Position numbers and translations under genes: made by a program
Notes under the pieces: model-generated
Database searches by the model: none
What the model was told of the DNA's origin: nothing
What the model saw: the letters and a program-made list of their open reading frames with translations, nothing else
Part shown: positions 54,243 through 63,872 of the stretch, piece after piece
Position numbering within the stretch: position 1 is the stretch's first letter
How the letters are laid out: each line of letters begins with the position of its first letter
NCBI GenBank assembly: GCA_002753275.1
Contig: PEAA01000001.1
Span: 124,001 to 188,000 of the forward strand
Length of the DNA: 64,000 nt
Source: Zetaproteobacteria bacterium
Lineage (GTDB): Bacteria; Pseudomonadota; Zetaproteobacteria; Mariprofundales; Mariprofundaceae
Direction of reading: 5' to 3'

Positions 54243-55582
54243 GCCTCATCTTTCCAAGCAACATTCATACCCAACTGTTGCGCTGTTGCAACAAAGGATG
54301 GAAAGGATGTGGCAATGGCGGCGGCGTTGATGATGGTGATGGGGGCATCCGCACATTGCGCAGCCACAGCCATGGCCATGGCGATACGATGGTCGCCATG
54401 GGCATCCACCGTTACACCACCTTTCAATCGTTTTTGTCCTTGAATAATGACGCCGTCCGGCTTCTCTTCGATGGAGGCGCCACACGCCTGTAGTGCTTTG
54501 ACCATAGTGGTGATGCGATCAGACTCTTTCACCCGCAACTCTTCAGCTTGTGAAAGGATAAAGCTTCCTTCGGCAAGAGCCGCAGCAACGAAAAGCACAG
54601 GAAATTCATCAATCGCATCGGGAACATCATTGGGATCGACATTAATCCCATGAACTCCTCCCCCTCGAATAAAGATATCACTGACAGGTTCGTCACCAAT
54701 TTTTTTCTCTTGTAGCAATGAAATGTCTCCGCCCATTGCGGTTAAAATACGGCGCCAACCGTCACGCCGAGGGTTGAGCCCCACTTGTTGCAGTAGCACT
54801 TCTGATCCTGGAATTATGGCGGTTGCAACGGCAAAAAAGGTCGCTGATGATGGGTCCGCAGGAATATGCAAGACTCCGGCGGGTGCCGTTAATGTACCAG
54901 AGGGTTGCACGGTAATCAGACCGCTGTTGTCGATCGAAACAGGCTGCCCAAAGAGTGGAAACATCCGTTCGGTATGATCTCTCGTGGGTTTGGGTTCACG
55001 CACGGTTGTGTCTCCCTCGGCATAGAGTGCGGCAAACATCACACATGATTTGACTTGGGCGCTGGCGACCTCTGATTGAAAGGCCATCGCTTTCAAGTTG
55101 CCGCCACGAATGGCAAGAGGTAACAATTCTCCCTCTTTAGCACCATCTACATGGGCACCCATGCGGCGAACAGGTTCTGCGACACGACGCATCGGCCGTT
55201 TGTGGAGGGAGGCATCGCCTACCAGCACGGTGTGAAAGTTTTGCCCCGCCAGCACGCCAGTCATCAAGCGGGCACAGGTTCCAGAATTGCCAGCATCCAG
55301 CACCTGTGAGGGCTCTTGCAAGCCATAGAGACCAACGCCATGGATCCGCAATTTGGTTTGATCATCACTGAGCCATTCGATGGTAACCCCCATCGCCTCA
55401 AACATTTTTGCGGTGGCAATGTTATCTTCGCCAGGCAGGAATCCCTCAATTTCTGTGATGCCATTAGCCAATGAGGCAAGCATGACGGCACGGTGTGACA
55501 TTGACTTGTCACCCGGAGGGGTGAAGGCACCTTTTAAGGGTTGATCTGCTGCACCTGCAATAAGTGTTCCACCAATATTCAC
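54239..55582 (-). CDS. aroA: 3-phosphoshikimate 1-carboxyvinyltransferase (EPSP synthase)
   Basis: 447 residues from GTG 55582, whose GTGA overlaps the tyrA stop; the open frame starts at 55609. Family motifs: PPGDKSMSHRAVMLASLANG, DAGNSGTCARLMTGVLAG, SLHKRPMRRVAEPVRRMGA, and RVKESDRITTMVKALQACGA. PEP + shikimate-3-P to EPSP. The variant at PPGDKS..N.GTCAR is class-II-like in appearance, but the class was not tested. Confidence 0.94.
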   Translation of the reverse strand: MNIGGTLIAGAADQPLKGAFTPPGDKSMSHRAVMLASLANGITEIEGFLPGEDNIATAKMFEAMGVTIEWLSDDQTKLRIHGVGLYGLQEPSQVLDAGNSGTCARLMTGVLAGQNFHTVLVGDASLHKRPMRRVAEPVRRMGAHVDGAKEGELLPLAIRGGNLKAMAFQSEVASAQVKSCVMFAALYAEGDTTVREPKPTRDHTERMFPLFGQPVSIDNSGLITVQPSGTLTAPAGVLHIPADPSSATFFAVATAIIPGSEVLLQQVGLNPRRDGWRRILTAMGGDISLLQEKKIGDEPVSDIFIRGGGVHGINVDPNDVPDAIDEFPVLFVAAALAEGSFILSQAEELRVKESDRITTMVKALQACGASIEEKPDGVIIQGQKRLKGGVTVDAHGDHRIAMAMAVAAQCADAPITIINAAAIATSFPSFVATAQQLGMNVAWKDEA

Positions 55583-56493
55583 TGTTTTTCTCCATAAGTT
55601 TTTAACCATTGATCGCGCGCCTCTTTGGCTGAGGTAAACATGCCGAGAAGCGCATCTCCATCTTCATGTTCAATGGCGTTGCGTATCCTTGTAAGTTGTT
55701 GTTGATAACCATCCAGGGTTTGTAACAGGGCTTGCCGATTGCTTAGGGCAATATCACGCCACATCGCCGGAGATGAAGAGGCGATGCGGGTAAAGTCACG
55801 AAAGCCACCAGCAGCAAATTCAAACGGGTCATAAGGTTGTTGCTTACCTGTTTCGCATACACCATTGACCAGTGCAAAGGCTGCTAGATGGGGAAGATGG
55901 CTCACTGAAGCCAACAGGGTGTCGTGATGTTCAGCAGACATTTCGATGAGCACAGATCCTGTCGCCTGCCAGATCTGATAAACCCTCGATAAGGCGTCGT
56001 CACTCATTTTGGCATGGGGAGTAATGATACAACGACGACCTTGAAAGAGTGAGTCGAAGGAGGCTTCGACTCCTGATTGTTCGGTTCCGGCAATGGGGTG
56101 TGCGGGAACAAAACGGTCAATATGGTTGGGGAGATGTATTTCTGCCATTGCGATCGCATGCGATTTGGTGCTTCCGGCATCGGTGATGATGGCATGGGCT
56201 GGCAGCGCCACATTGAGGATGGAAAAGATTTGTGCGTATGCCCCCATGGGTACGGCTAAAATAATTAAATCGGCAGATGCAACTGTGGCAGCCAAATCAT
56301 GGCTCCAGTCATCAATAATACCCAGTTGTTCTGCCCGCTCCAGGTTGGCGGTTTCACGCCCTACGCCGCTGATGCGTTGTACCAATCCTTCACGCCGAAG
56401 GCAGCGAACGATGGAGCCACCAATTAGCCCCACGCCAATCACCACGGCATGTGAAAAGATTGATCCCCCATTGTTGGGTGCGGTCATTTTCAT
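55579..56493 (-). CDS. tyrA: prephenate/arogenate dehydrogenase
   Basis: 304 residues. Rossmann start VVIGVGLIGGSIVRCLRREG, then LAVPMGAYAQIFSIL, ITDAGSTKSHAI, FVPAHPIAGTEQSGVEASFDSLFQGR and the prephenate dehydrogenase helical C-domain SHLPHLAAFALVNG. No chorismate mutase or ACT domain is fused; the mutase is in pheA. Substrate (prephenate versus arogenate) not certain. Follows hisC in the aromatic operon. Confidence 0.93.
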   Translation of the reverse strand: MKMTAPNNGGSIFSHAVVIGVGLIGGSIVRCLRREGLVQRISGVGRETANLERAEQLGIIDDWSHDLAATVASADLIILAVPMGAYAQIFSILNVALPAHAIITDAGSTKSHAIAMAEIHLPNHIDRFVPAHPIAGTEQSGVEASFDSLFQGRRCIITPHAKMSDDALSRVYQIWQATGSVLIEMSAEHHDTLLASVSHLPHLAAFALVNGVCETGKQQPYDPFEFAAGGFRDFTRIASSSPAMWRDIALSNRQALLQTLDGYQQQLTRIRNAIEHEDGDALLGMFTSAKEARDQWLKTYGEKQ

Positions 56494-56502
56494 CCTTTTT
56501 TC

Positions 56503-57618
56503 CTAAGCAGCCGTAGAGAGTGTAGGTAGGATCGATGCAAGTGCTTGCACAAGATGGAGGTTTTCAATCTCCGTGCCGACAGTAATGCGTAGGAAATCAA
56601 CCATGCCATAGCCTGCAAGGGGGCGAACAATGATGCCGATATCTTCGAGTTTGTTGACTAAACACGCAGCCTCCGGGTGTTTTAACAAGACAAAATTGGC
56701 ATAACTCTGCCCCCCAAGCACCCCCAATCGTTCAAGCTCATTTTCAAGTTTTTGCCGTGCTTCTAAAATATAACGCACCTTATCTTCAACCCAGGCACCA
56801 TCGTGCAGCGCAGCAATAGCCGCTTCCTGTGCGGGCAAATTAACATTGAACGGTTCACGGAAACGGTTGACCACAGAGACAACGCTCGCATCCATGATGG
56901 CATAGCCGACACGACACCCTGCCAATCCATACGCTTTGGAGAATGTGCGTGAAATCACCAGCCCAGGATGGGATAGTTTTGCCACGCTATCGCCAATCGA
57001 TTCGGTGACAAATTGCGTATAAGCTTCATCCAGTAGCACGATGATATGTTCGGGAATACGGTTGAGCATTGCTTGAATTTCATCATTACCAAGCAATGTC
57101 CCCGTTGGGTTGTTGGGGTTGGCAATGCAGATGATCTTGGTCTTTTCGGTGATGGCATCGGCCATAGCGCAAAGGTCATGGCCGAGCATTGCAGTGTCAG
57201 GCACGGCAATGCCCGTTGCACCGGATGCGGTGGTGGCCAGCGCATAAACAATAAACGCTTTTTGGCTATAGATTACCTCATCACCGGCACCTGCAAAGGT
57301 ACGAATGATTAACTCTAAAACCTCATTGGAACCATTTCCGACGACAATTTGTGAGGGTAATATTTTGTGATGTTGGGCAATTGCCTGTTTCAGTCGAATG
57401 GCATCACCATCGGGATAGAGGTGGAGATGCTCTGCACTGTTTTTAAACGCTTGGATCGCTTTAGGAGGTGGTCCAAACGGGTTCTCGTTGGAGGCCAGTT
57501 TAATGGCGTGAGAGAGCCCTTTTTCACGCAACAAGGTTTCAATCGGTTTCCCTGGAACATAAGGGATAAGATGTTGTGCCTGTGGAACAGCACGCGCCAA
57601 CCAACACTCAGTAGTCAT
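56503..57618 (-). CDS. hisC: histidinol-phosphate/aromatic aminotransferase
   Basis: 371 residues, fold type I PLP enzyme. IKLASNENPFGPPPKAIQAF, LYPDGDAIRLKQAIAQHH, VGNGSNEVLELIIRTFAGAGDEVIY, PNNPTGTLL, LLDEAYTQFV and PLP Lys in VISRTFSKAYGLAGCRVGYAI. Lying between pheA and tyrA, it may act mainly on aromatic keto acids or serve both aromatic and histidine routes. Start ATG shares one base with the pheA stop (TAATG). Confidence 0.92.
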   Translation of the reverse strand: MTTECWLARAVPQAQHLIPYVPGKPIETLLREKGLSHAIKLASNENPFGPPPKAIQAFKNSAEHLHLYPDGDAIRLKQAIAQHHKILPSQIVVGNGSNEVLELIIRTFAGAGDEVIYSQKAFIVYALATTASGATGIAVPDTAMLGHDLCAMADAITEKTKIICIANPNNPTGTLLGNDEIQAMLNRIPEHIIVLLDEAYTQFVTESIGDSVAKLSHPGLVISRTFSKAYGLAGCRVGYAIMDASVVSVVNRFREPFNVNLPAQEAAIAALHDGAWVEDKVRYILEARQKLENELERLGVLGGQSYANFVLLKHPEAACLVNKLEDIGIIVRPLAGYGMVDFLRITVGTEIENLHLVQALASILPTLSTAA

Positions 57619-58799
57619 TAAAGCATCCTTGAGACTGGGTATGAACCCAAGAGTTTGACAGAGATTCCTTCAAAGGCTGTGATCTCCTCTAAGGCCTCAG
57701 CGACATTTTTTTCATCACGATGACCTTGAACATCGATCAAAAAGACATATTCCCACAGCCGCTTCTTGGAAGGACGCGATTCGATACGCGAGAGACCGAC
57801 TTTGCGTTTGGCAAAAGACGCCAAGACATCATTCAATGCTCCCGCACGATCTTGAATGGAGAGTACCAGTGCTGTTTTATCTTCACCCGATGGTGGGGAG
57901 TCATGCTTGCCAATGACCAAGAAACGGGTGGTGTTATCATGAAAATCTTCGATGTTTTTTTGTACCAACGGCAGATCGCTGCGATCAACAATGGTGTATC
58001 CTCCAATCGCCGCAGCGGAGTGGCCAATTGAATTGTTTGGATTTTCTGATTTCGCCCGCTCGATCATTTCTGCAGCATAGACAGTGGAGGCAACTTCCAT
58101 CTGTTCGGCATGGGGAAGGTGCGCTTGCAGCCAGTTGCGGCATTGTGCCAACGGCTGTGGATGGGAGATAACCACCTTAATATCTTCCAGTTTTTCAGCA
58201 TAGCTAAAAAGATGGTGATGGATGGAGAGTTGCACCTCCGCACAGACCAACACATCGCGGTCATCATCGGCAAAGAGATCCATCGTGTGCGTGACGGCGC
58301 CTTCAAAGGCATTCTCTACAGGGACAACGCCATAGGTTGCTCGCCCCGCCTCGACCGCATCAAAAACCTGCGCCAGGTTTCCACAACTTAAATAGTTGGG
58401 ACTGGTACCAAATTGACGCGTTGCCGCGGTATGGGTGAAGGTTCCTTCGGGACCCAAAAATGCGATGGTCATCGGGTGTTCAAGTGCCAGGCAGGAGCCA
58501 ATGATTTCGCGATAAATGCCGTGGATCGCCTCATCAGGGATATGTGATTCATGGCTTTTTTCAGAGAGGTGTTGATTACGGTCGAGTAACCTGCGAATGA
58601 TCTTCGCTTCGCGACTGGGAACATAAAAAGGGGCATTTTTTTGGTCTTGTTTGAATTCACCGACCTGCCCCGCAAGACGCGCCCGTTGATAAATAAGTTC
58701 AAAAATTTGATCATCAACAGCATCGATGCGTTGACGAAGATCATCAAGGTTGTGAATGGAAGTTTTATTGGTTGGCTTGTTACTTGGCTGATCACTCAT
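57618..58799 (-). CDS. pheA: chorismate mutase-prephenate dehydratase (P-protein)
   Basis: 393 residues with AroQ chorismate mutase (about 18-100; DDLRQRIDAVDDQIFELIYQRARLAGQVGEFK), prephenate dehydratase (about 108-285; AFLGPEGTFTHTAATRQFG, VVPVENAFEGAVTHTMDLFADD, and TTRFLVIGKHD) and a C-terminal ACT domain (TALVLSIQDRAGALNDVLASF, ESRPSKKRLWEYVFLIDVQGH) for Phe feedback. Overlaps the receiver gene upstream by 4 bases. Confidence 0.96.
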   Translation of the reverse strand: MSDQPSNKPTNKTSIHNLDDLRQRIDAVDDQIFELIYQRARLAGQVGEFKQDQKNAPFYVPSREAKIIRRLLDRNQHLSEKSHESHIPDEAIHGIYREIIGSCLALEHPMTIAFLGPEGTFTHTAATRQFGTSPNYLSCGNLAQVFDAVEAGRATYGVVPVENAFEGAVTHTMDLFADDDRDVLVCAEVQLSIHHHLFSYAEKLEDIKVVISHPQPLAQCRNWLQAHLPHAEQMEVASTVYAAEMIERAKSENPNNSIGHSAAAIGGYTIVDRSDLPLVQKNIEDFHDNTTRFLVIGKHDSPPSGEDKTALVLSIQDRAGALNDVLASFAKRKVGLSRIESRPSKKRLWEYVFLIDVQGHRDEKNVAEALEEITAFEGISVKLLGSYPVSRML

Positions 58800-59191
58800 C
58801 GGTTTTGACCCAATGCCTCAGCAATCGCGATATAAAGCGCACTTGAGAGATAGGGTTTCAGCAGATAACTTGAAAAATGGACATCATCGGCAGGAATGCG
58901 ATCTTCGGCGTGACCCGTAACAAGAATAATCTGGATATCAGCATTGATTTTTTGAATTTCGCGGGCGCACTCAATGCCATTCATGCCTGGCATACTTAAG
59001 TCTTGCAAAACAAAGTCGATGCGCCCACCCTGCTCTTGCAAAAGAGTCAGCGCGGCTTGACCACTGTTGGCATCAAACACCTCCACGCCATGTTTGTCGA
59101 GCATCATGCGTGACATCAAACGCATCGCATCATCATCATCAATGAGCAACCCGCGTTTGCCTTGTAAAAAAGCCATATCCATTGTAACCAT
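58796..59191 (-). CDS. stand-alone response-regulator receiver protein
   Basis: 131 residues, single CheY-like domain without output. Acidic pocket GLLIDDDDAMRLMSRMML, phospho-acceptor Asp in FVLQDLSMPGMNGIECA, Thr in ILVTGHAED and Lys in SSYLLKPYLSS. ATG 59191 with GGGAG upstream; an ATG at 59182 is possible. ATGA overlap with pheA; no cognate histidine kinase in the window. It follows the CBS gene by 28 bases, a wider gap than elsewhere in the array. Confidence 0.9.
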   Translation of the reverse strand: MVTMDMAFLQGKRGLLIDDDDAMRLMSRMMLDKHGVEVFDANSGQAALTLLQEQGGRIDFVLQDLSMPGMNGIECAREIQKINADIQIILVTGHAEDRIPADDVHFSSYLLKPYLSSALYIAIAEALGQNR

Positions 59192-59219
59192 CCCCTACTC
59201 CCTCAGCCCTCTCACTTGC

Positions 59220-59627
59220 TTAGAAGAGGCGCAATAATCCTTTCATTACCATGTCGGTGTAGCTGACAATGCCAATGACATTGCCTTCACGATCCACCAC
59301 CGGTGCACGCGCCAAACCAAAATTGCTGAAAAGCATGCTGGCATGTCGAATGTCCATTTCTGGATGCACGGTAATGGTCGGCTTGGCCATCACTTCATAG
59401 ATTGACATTCGATCGGGAGATACATTTTTTGCCAAAACCTTTCGTGCAATATCTGCAATCACGACGATGCCATATTCATCATGTTCATGGAATTTGTCCA
59501 CAATCAAACATTTTGTCTCGACATGCTCCATCATTTCCAAGGCTTGGCGTACGGTTGCGCGCCCATCAACGATGTCATATTGGGTCTTCATGACATCGCG
59601 GACGGAAACAAATTTTCGTTGATTCAT
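59220..59627 (-). CDS. CBS-domain-pair protein, partner of PII-like/DUF1538 genes
   Basis: 135 residues, tandem CBS: MKTQYDIVDGRATVRQALEMMEHVETKCLIVDKF and VMAKPTITVHPEMDIRHASMLFSNFGLARAPVVDREGNVIGIVSYTDMVM. Soluble; nucleotide binding likely. Its ATG overlaps the stop of the PII-like gene by 4 bases, so they are translated together. Likely a sensor or regulator for the two DUF1538 membrane proteins encoded just upstream. Confidence 0.85.
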   Translation of the reverse strand: MNQRKFVSVRDVMKTQYDIVDGRATVRQALEMMEHVETKCLIVDKFHEHDEYGIVVIADIARKVLAKNVSPDRMSIYEVMAKPTITVHPEMDIRHASMLFSNFGLARAPVVDREGNVIGIVSYTDMVMKGLLRLF

Positions 59628-59974
59628 AGTTTCTCCTCCACATCTTTCATCAAGGTTTGAATTTGAGAGCGAAGTCCAATGGTATCTTCAACATCGAGTT
59701 GAAACGCGACTCCACTGCCCGGATTTTGTTCAAAGCCCGCAGCCTCGGCAACATCTTCCAAAATGTGACGGCTGAGATGCTCCTCGACCAGGAAAAGCAG
59801 CATATCTCGACTGCTTTCAAGGGTTAAACCAAAAAAACTCTTTTTGGGATTGAGCCCTTCACCCCGGGCATCGCCAATGACGGTTGCACCGGTAGCCCCT
59901 GCTTGCCGTGCTGCATTCATGACAGATTCTGTTTTCTCTTTGTCCAACAATACGATCAGTAGTTTAAAATGCAT
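59624..59974 (-). CDS. PII-like (nitrogen-regulator-superfamily) signalling protein
   Basis: 116 residues, about the size of GlnB. Segments [40 protein letters not shown] and a C-terminal helix-strand consistent with the ferredoxin-like PII fold, with a variant middle (NPKKSFFGLTLESSRDMLLFLVEEHLSRHILEDV) in place of the uridylylated T-loop Tyr. It is a PII-like relative rather than GlnB/GlnK. Starts on the last base of the DUF1538 stop (TAATG), with GGAGTGAG upstream. Confidence 0.8.
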   Translation of the reverse strand: MHFKLLIVLLDKEKTESVMNAARQAGATGATVIGDARGEGLNPKKSFFGLTLESSRDMLLFLVEEHLSRHILEDVAEAAGFEQNPGSGVAFQLDVEDTIGLRSQIQTLMKDVEEKL

Positions 59975-60771
59975 TACTCACTCCCCTTCTCTCCATGATT
60001 ACTCCCTTGGTTGTTACGATGATTGATCCATTGTGAAAGTTGCGCATAGCCCATCACCGTCATAATGGGAAATGCACAGGCAAAGGCAATTAAGCCAAAG
60101 CCATCCATCAAAGGACTGCGTCCTGGAATCGATTCTGCAAGCCCCAAGCCCAATGCCGCAAGCATCGGTACCGTCACGGTTGAGGTGGTGACTCCCCCTG
60201 AGTCATAGGCAAGTGGGATGATGGTTTTGGGGGCGCGAAAGGTTTGCAAAATGATGATGATGTAGATGACCATGATGTAGATCCACAGCTCGGCACCTGT
60301 GACGATACGGAAGCAGCCAATGGCAACCCCGAGCGCAACCCCGATGGAGGCAGCAATACGCAAGCCAAGGGCTGAGATGGTTCCTGCTGAAATGGTCTCA
60401 GCTTTCAGTGCAACGGCCATCAAAGCGGGCTCTGCCATTGCGGTGGCGATACCAATGGTAAAGCCAAAAACATAGACCCAGCCGTAATCTTGCCAATGAA
60501 TCATCACCCCATCGATGGAGGGAGTACCATAGACAAACATCGGGTTGGTCAGTTGTTTAGCCATCATCTCCCCCAATGGAAAGATCGACTCTTGCAGCCC
60601 CACCAAAAAGAGTGCCAAGCCAAGAATGACATAGACAATCCCTTGAAGAATCTGTTTCAAATTGGCCACAGGGCGTTTTAAGATGAGGTATTGAAAACCA
60701 AAAAGCACAGCGATGACGGGAATGACATCGCGCAGTGTTGAGATCAAGGTTTCGATTAACAGATCAATCAT
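59974..60771 (-). CDS. DUF1538 membrane protein, subunit B
   Basis: 265 residues, about six to seven membrane helices. Family core: [69 protein letters not shown]. Same architecture as the preceding gene (60768-61514), with which it overlaps by 4 bases, so the two probably form a heteromeric channel or transporter. Function unknown; the linked PII-like and CBS proteins suggest metabolic gating. Confidence 0.85.
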   Translation of the reverse strand: MIDLLIETLISTLRDVIPVIAVLFGFQYLILKRPVANLKQILQGIVYVILGLALFLVGLQESIFPLGEMMAKQLTNPMFVYGTPSIDGVMIHWQDYGWVYVFGFTIGIATAMAEPALMAVALKAETISAGTISALGLRIAASIGVALGVAIGCFRIVTGAELWIYIMVIYIIIILQTFRAPKTIIPLAYDSGGVTTSTVTVPMLAALGLGLAESIPGRSPLMDGFGLIAFACAFPIMTVMGYAQLSQWINHRNNQGSNHGEKGSE

Positions 60772-61514
60772 GCAAAGACCACGATGCCGTAAAGCATGAC
60801 AAAAAGCACAGGTAAGAGCGAGGCGAAGGCGATCATGCCAAAACCATCAAGAATGGGATTGCGGCCACGCAGTGAGGATGCGAGCCCGACCCCGAGCGCG
60901 GTGATCAGGGGGACAGTGATGGTGGAGGTGGTCACACCACCAGAATCGTAGGCAATACCAATCATACTTTCCGGTGTGAACGAGGTCATCGCAATCACCA
61001 GAATGTAGCCAGAAATGATGCAGTAGTGCAGTGGCCATGCAAAAATGATACGCAAAACACCGAGTAAAATGGCGACGCCAACCGAAAGAGCAACGGTTAA
61101 ACGAAGCCCCAACGCATAGTCATCCATGGCGCGTTGTGTATGGTCGATTAAATGACCCTCAGCGGCGACTTCTGCCGCCTTGGAAGCAACGGCTATCAAG
61201 GCGGGCTCGGCAATGGTGGTTCCGAACCCCAATAAAAATGCGAAAAGAAAGAGCCAGAATGAACTCCCCTTGCGTGCAAATGCTTGCGCCAACCCCTCCC
61301 CCAAAGGAAAGAGACCAATCTCCAATCCACGCACAAACAGCGCCAATCCGATCATCACCAAAAAGAGTCCTGAAACCATGTGCTCCAGTGCAAACAGCGA
61401 TTGCTGAAATACGACCACCTGAAAGAAAGCAATCACCAAAACAATAGGAGTCAGATCGCGTATGGCGTCCAATAGCGGCCGAAGCGCATCTTTTAGCAAT
61501 AGGATCTGTTTCAC
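60768..61514 (-). CDS. DUF1538 membrane protein, subunit A
   Basis: 248 residues. Starts with an amphipathic segment ([30 protein letters not shown]), then helices around [24 protein letters not shown] and [30 protein letters not shown], and core [57 protein letters not shown]. First gene of the DUF1538/PII-like/CBS group; starts 3 bases after hisS. Confidence 0.85.
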   Translation of the reverse strand: MKQILLLKDALRPLLDAIRDLTPIVLVIAFFQVVVFQQSLFALEHMVSGLFLVMIGLALFVRGLEIGLFPLGEGLAQAFARKGSSFWLFLFAFLLGFGTTIAEPALIAVASKAAEVAAEGHLIDHTQRAMDDYALGLRLTVALSVGVAILLGVLRIIFAWPLHYCIISGYILVIAMTSFTPESMIGIAYDSGGVTTSTITVPLITALGVGLASSLRGRNPILDGFGMIAFASLLPVLFVMLYGIVVFA

Positions 61515-61517
61515 GAA

Positions 61518-62756
61518 CTACCCGGCAATAACCTGAAGGGCAGCCTCAAGGGTTATCTGTTGTTGTTCACCGGTGGCCATGTTTTTCAAGCTGATGAGGC
61601 CTTGTGCCGCTTCAGATTCACCGATAACCACGACAAATCTGGCCTGTTCACGGTTGGCGCGTTTGAACTGCTTTTTACTGTTACCGAGCCCGCAATGAAC
61701 AACGCATAAATCGGCATGTCGCAGTTGTTGTGCGAGGTTCAAACTATGATTGAGAAGTGCATCACCCATGGTGATTACAGCGACATCGACGCTTGCAGAT
61801 TCAGCTTCAGGCAGAAGCATTGCCAACCGCTCAACCCCCATGGCAAAGCCGATGGCAGGGGTTGCTTCTCCCCCCAGTTCTGCAACCAAGCCATCATAAC
61901 GCCCCCCAGCCAACACAGTGCCTTGTGAACCGAGTTGATCGGTGACCGCTTCGAAAGCGGTACGGTTGTAGTAATCGAGCCCACGGACAATGCGAGGATT
62001 GACACGGTAAGGCACTTTCAACGCATCAAGCCCAGACTTTAACCCGGTGAAGTGCTGGTCACACCCTTCGCACAAATGGGCAACCATCTCAGGTGCATCG
62101 GTGAGGGCATTTTGGCAGCTGGCGATTTTACAATCGAGGACGCGCAACGGATTTTTATCCATCCGTTCACAGCATGTTTCACACAAGTTCGCATGCTGGG
62201 TGGTTAAAAATTTCACCAACAAATCGCGGTAAAGAGGACGACACTGCTGGCATCCCAACGAGTTGATCTCCATGCGAACTTGTGAAATACCTAAATCTTC
62301 TAAAAAGGCGGCAGCCATGGCGAGCAGTTCAATATCTTCACTGGGGCCTTCGCCACCAAACCATTCGACACCGATCTGTTGAAATTGACGCAAGCGCCCC
62401 TTTTGTGGGCGTTCACGGCGAAACATCGGACCTGCATAGAACCAGCGCTGCGCTCCTGCTCTGGTGAGCCCCGCTTGTAAAAAAGCGCGCACGGCTCCAG
62501 CCGTCCCTTCCGGGCGCAGGCAGAGATCATCGCCCCCTTGATCGACAAAGTGGTACATCTCTTTGGAGACAATATCGGTTGCTTCACCAATGGAACGAAC
62601 AAAAAGTTCGGTGGGCTCAAGAATGGGCAGGCGCACCTCTTCAAAGGCGTAACGCTTAAAGATAGCACGCGCACGCTGTTCGACTTGTTGCCACTGGCGC
62701 ACATCTTGGGGCAGACCATCATGCACCCCGCGAATACTCTTTAATTGCACAGCCAT
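61518..62756 (-). CDS. hisS: histidyl-tRNA synthetase
   Basis: 412 residues. Class II motifs: IRGVHDGLPQDVRQWQQVE, EPTELFVRSIGEATDIVSKEMYHFVDQGGDDLCLRPEGTAGAVRAFLQAG, FYAGPMFRRERPQKGRLRQFQQIGVEWFG (motif 2), and LAGGRYDGLVAELGGEATPAIGFAMGVERL (motif 3). A C-terminal anticodon-binding domain follows. Three bases after ispG. Confidence 0.97.
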   Translation of the reverse strand: MAVQLKSIRGVHDGLPQDVRQWQQVEQRARAIFKRYAFEEVRLPILEPTELFVRSIGEATDIVSKEMYHFVDQGGDDLCLRPEGTAGAVRAFLQAGLTRAGAQRWFYAGPMFRRERPQKGRLRQFQQIGVEWFGGEGPSEDIELLAMAAAFLEDLGISQVRMEINSLGCQQCRPLYRDLLVKFLTTQHANLCETCCERMDKNPLRVLDCKIASCQNALTDAPEMVAHLCEGCDQHFTGLKSGLDALKVPYRVNPRIVRGLDYYNRTAFEAVTDQLGSQGTVLAGGRYDGLVAELGGEATPAIGFAMGVERLAMLLPEAESASVDVAVITMGDALLNHSLNLAQQLRHADLCVVHCGLGNSKKQFKRANREQARFVVVIGESEAAQGLISLKNMATGEQQQITLEAALQVIAG

Positions 62757-62759
62757 CGA

Positions 62760-63860
62760 TTACTCCTCAGTTTTTGCTTGGCGCATTGCGTTGGCTTTGC
62801 ACTCAACCTCATCAATCAATTTTTCTAACATTTGATCGGATTTTACTTTTTCAGCCTTTTCACCATCACGGTAAAAGGTGTGCACAGGAAAACCACCGGT
62901 GATGCCCATGGCAGCCTCTTTGGCTTCACCTGGGCCATTGACGACACAACCAATGACGGCGACATCAATGTTTTCATGGATATGTGCAAGCCCTGCTTCC
63001 AATCGGTTGACGGTATCAATGACATTAAATTTTTGCCGTGCACAGGTTGGGCAGGCGATAATATTCACCCCGCGATGGCGCAACCCCAAACTTTTGAGCA
63101 TCTCAAAACCAACTTTGATCTCCTCTTCAGGTTTGGCCGCCAGCGAGACACGAATGGTATCGCCAATGCCATCGGCCAGTAGTAAGCCCAGTCCAATGGA
63201 AGATTTAATCGTGCCGGCAAAGAGGCTGCCCGATTCTGTAATGCCCATGTGCAGTGGATAATCGACCAAACCGGCCAATTTTCGGTAGGCGCATACGGTC
63301 ATAGGAATGTTGCTCGCTTTGAGTGAAACCTTGATGTCGTGAAAGTCCATCTCCTCAAGAATGCGAATATGACCGAGCGCAGATTCGACCATTGCATCGG
63401 CACATGGCTCGCCATATTTCTCATCGAGGTGTTTTTCCAATGAACCGGCATTGACCCCGATACGAATAGAAATGCCGCGCTCTTTGGCCGCTTTTACAAC
63501 CCGTTCAACACGGTCACGATCGCCAATGTTGCCAGGGTTAAGGCGCAAGCCATGTACTCCCGCTTCCAGTGATGCAAGGGCCATTTTGTAGCTAAAGTGA
63601 ATATCGGCAATCAGTGGTACTTGCGTTTGATTAATAATTTCACGCATTGCCGTTGCTGATTCTGCATCGGGCACAGAGACACGAACAATATCGGCGCCTG
63701 CCGATTGCAGGCGTAAAATTTGTTGCACCGTGGCATCGATGTCCGTGGTTTTGGTGTTGGTCATGGACTGTACCGCGATGGGAGCATCGCCCCCTACCGC
63801 GACATTGCCCACCATGATCTGCCGAGACTTGCGCCTCGGCTTGAGAATGGAGTCACGCAT
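62760..63860 (-). CDS. ispG: 4-hydroxy-3-methylbut-2-en-1-yl diphosphate synthase IspG (GcpE)
   Basis: 366 residues. MEP isoprenoid pathway [4Fe-4S] enzyme. [53 protein letters not shown], and Fe-S cysteines in [12 protein letters not shown] and [12 protein letters not shown]. Coupled to hisS, a frequent pairing. A zinc-ribbon gene ends 12 bases upstream. Confidence 0.96.
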   Translation of the reverse strand: MRDSILKPRRKSRQIMVGNVAVGGDAPIAVQSMTNTKTTDIDATVQQILRLQSAGADIVRVSVPDAESATAMREIINQTQVPLIADIHFSYKMALASLEAGVHGLRLNPGNIGDRDRVERVVKAAKERGISIRIGVNAGSLEKHLDEKYGEPCADAMVESALGHIRILEEMDFHDIKVSLKASNIPMTVCAYRKLAGLVDYPLHMGITESGSLFAGTIKSSIGLGLLLADGIGDTIRVSLAAKPEEEIKVGFEMLKSLGLRHRGVNIIACPTCARQKFNVIDTVNRLEAGLAHIHENIDVAVIGCVVNGPGEAKEAAMGITGGFPVHTFYRDGEKAEKVKSDQMLEKLIDEVECKANAMRQAKTEE

Positions 63861-63872
63861 GGTCGTAATCGA

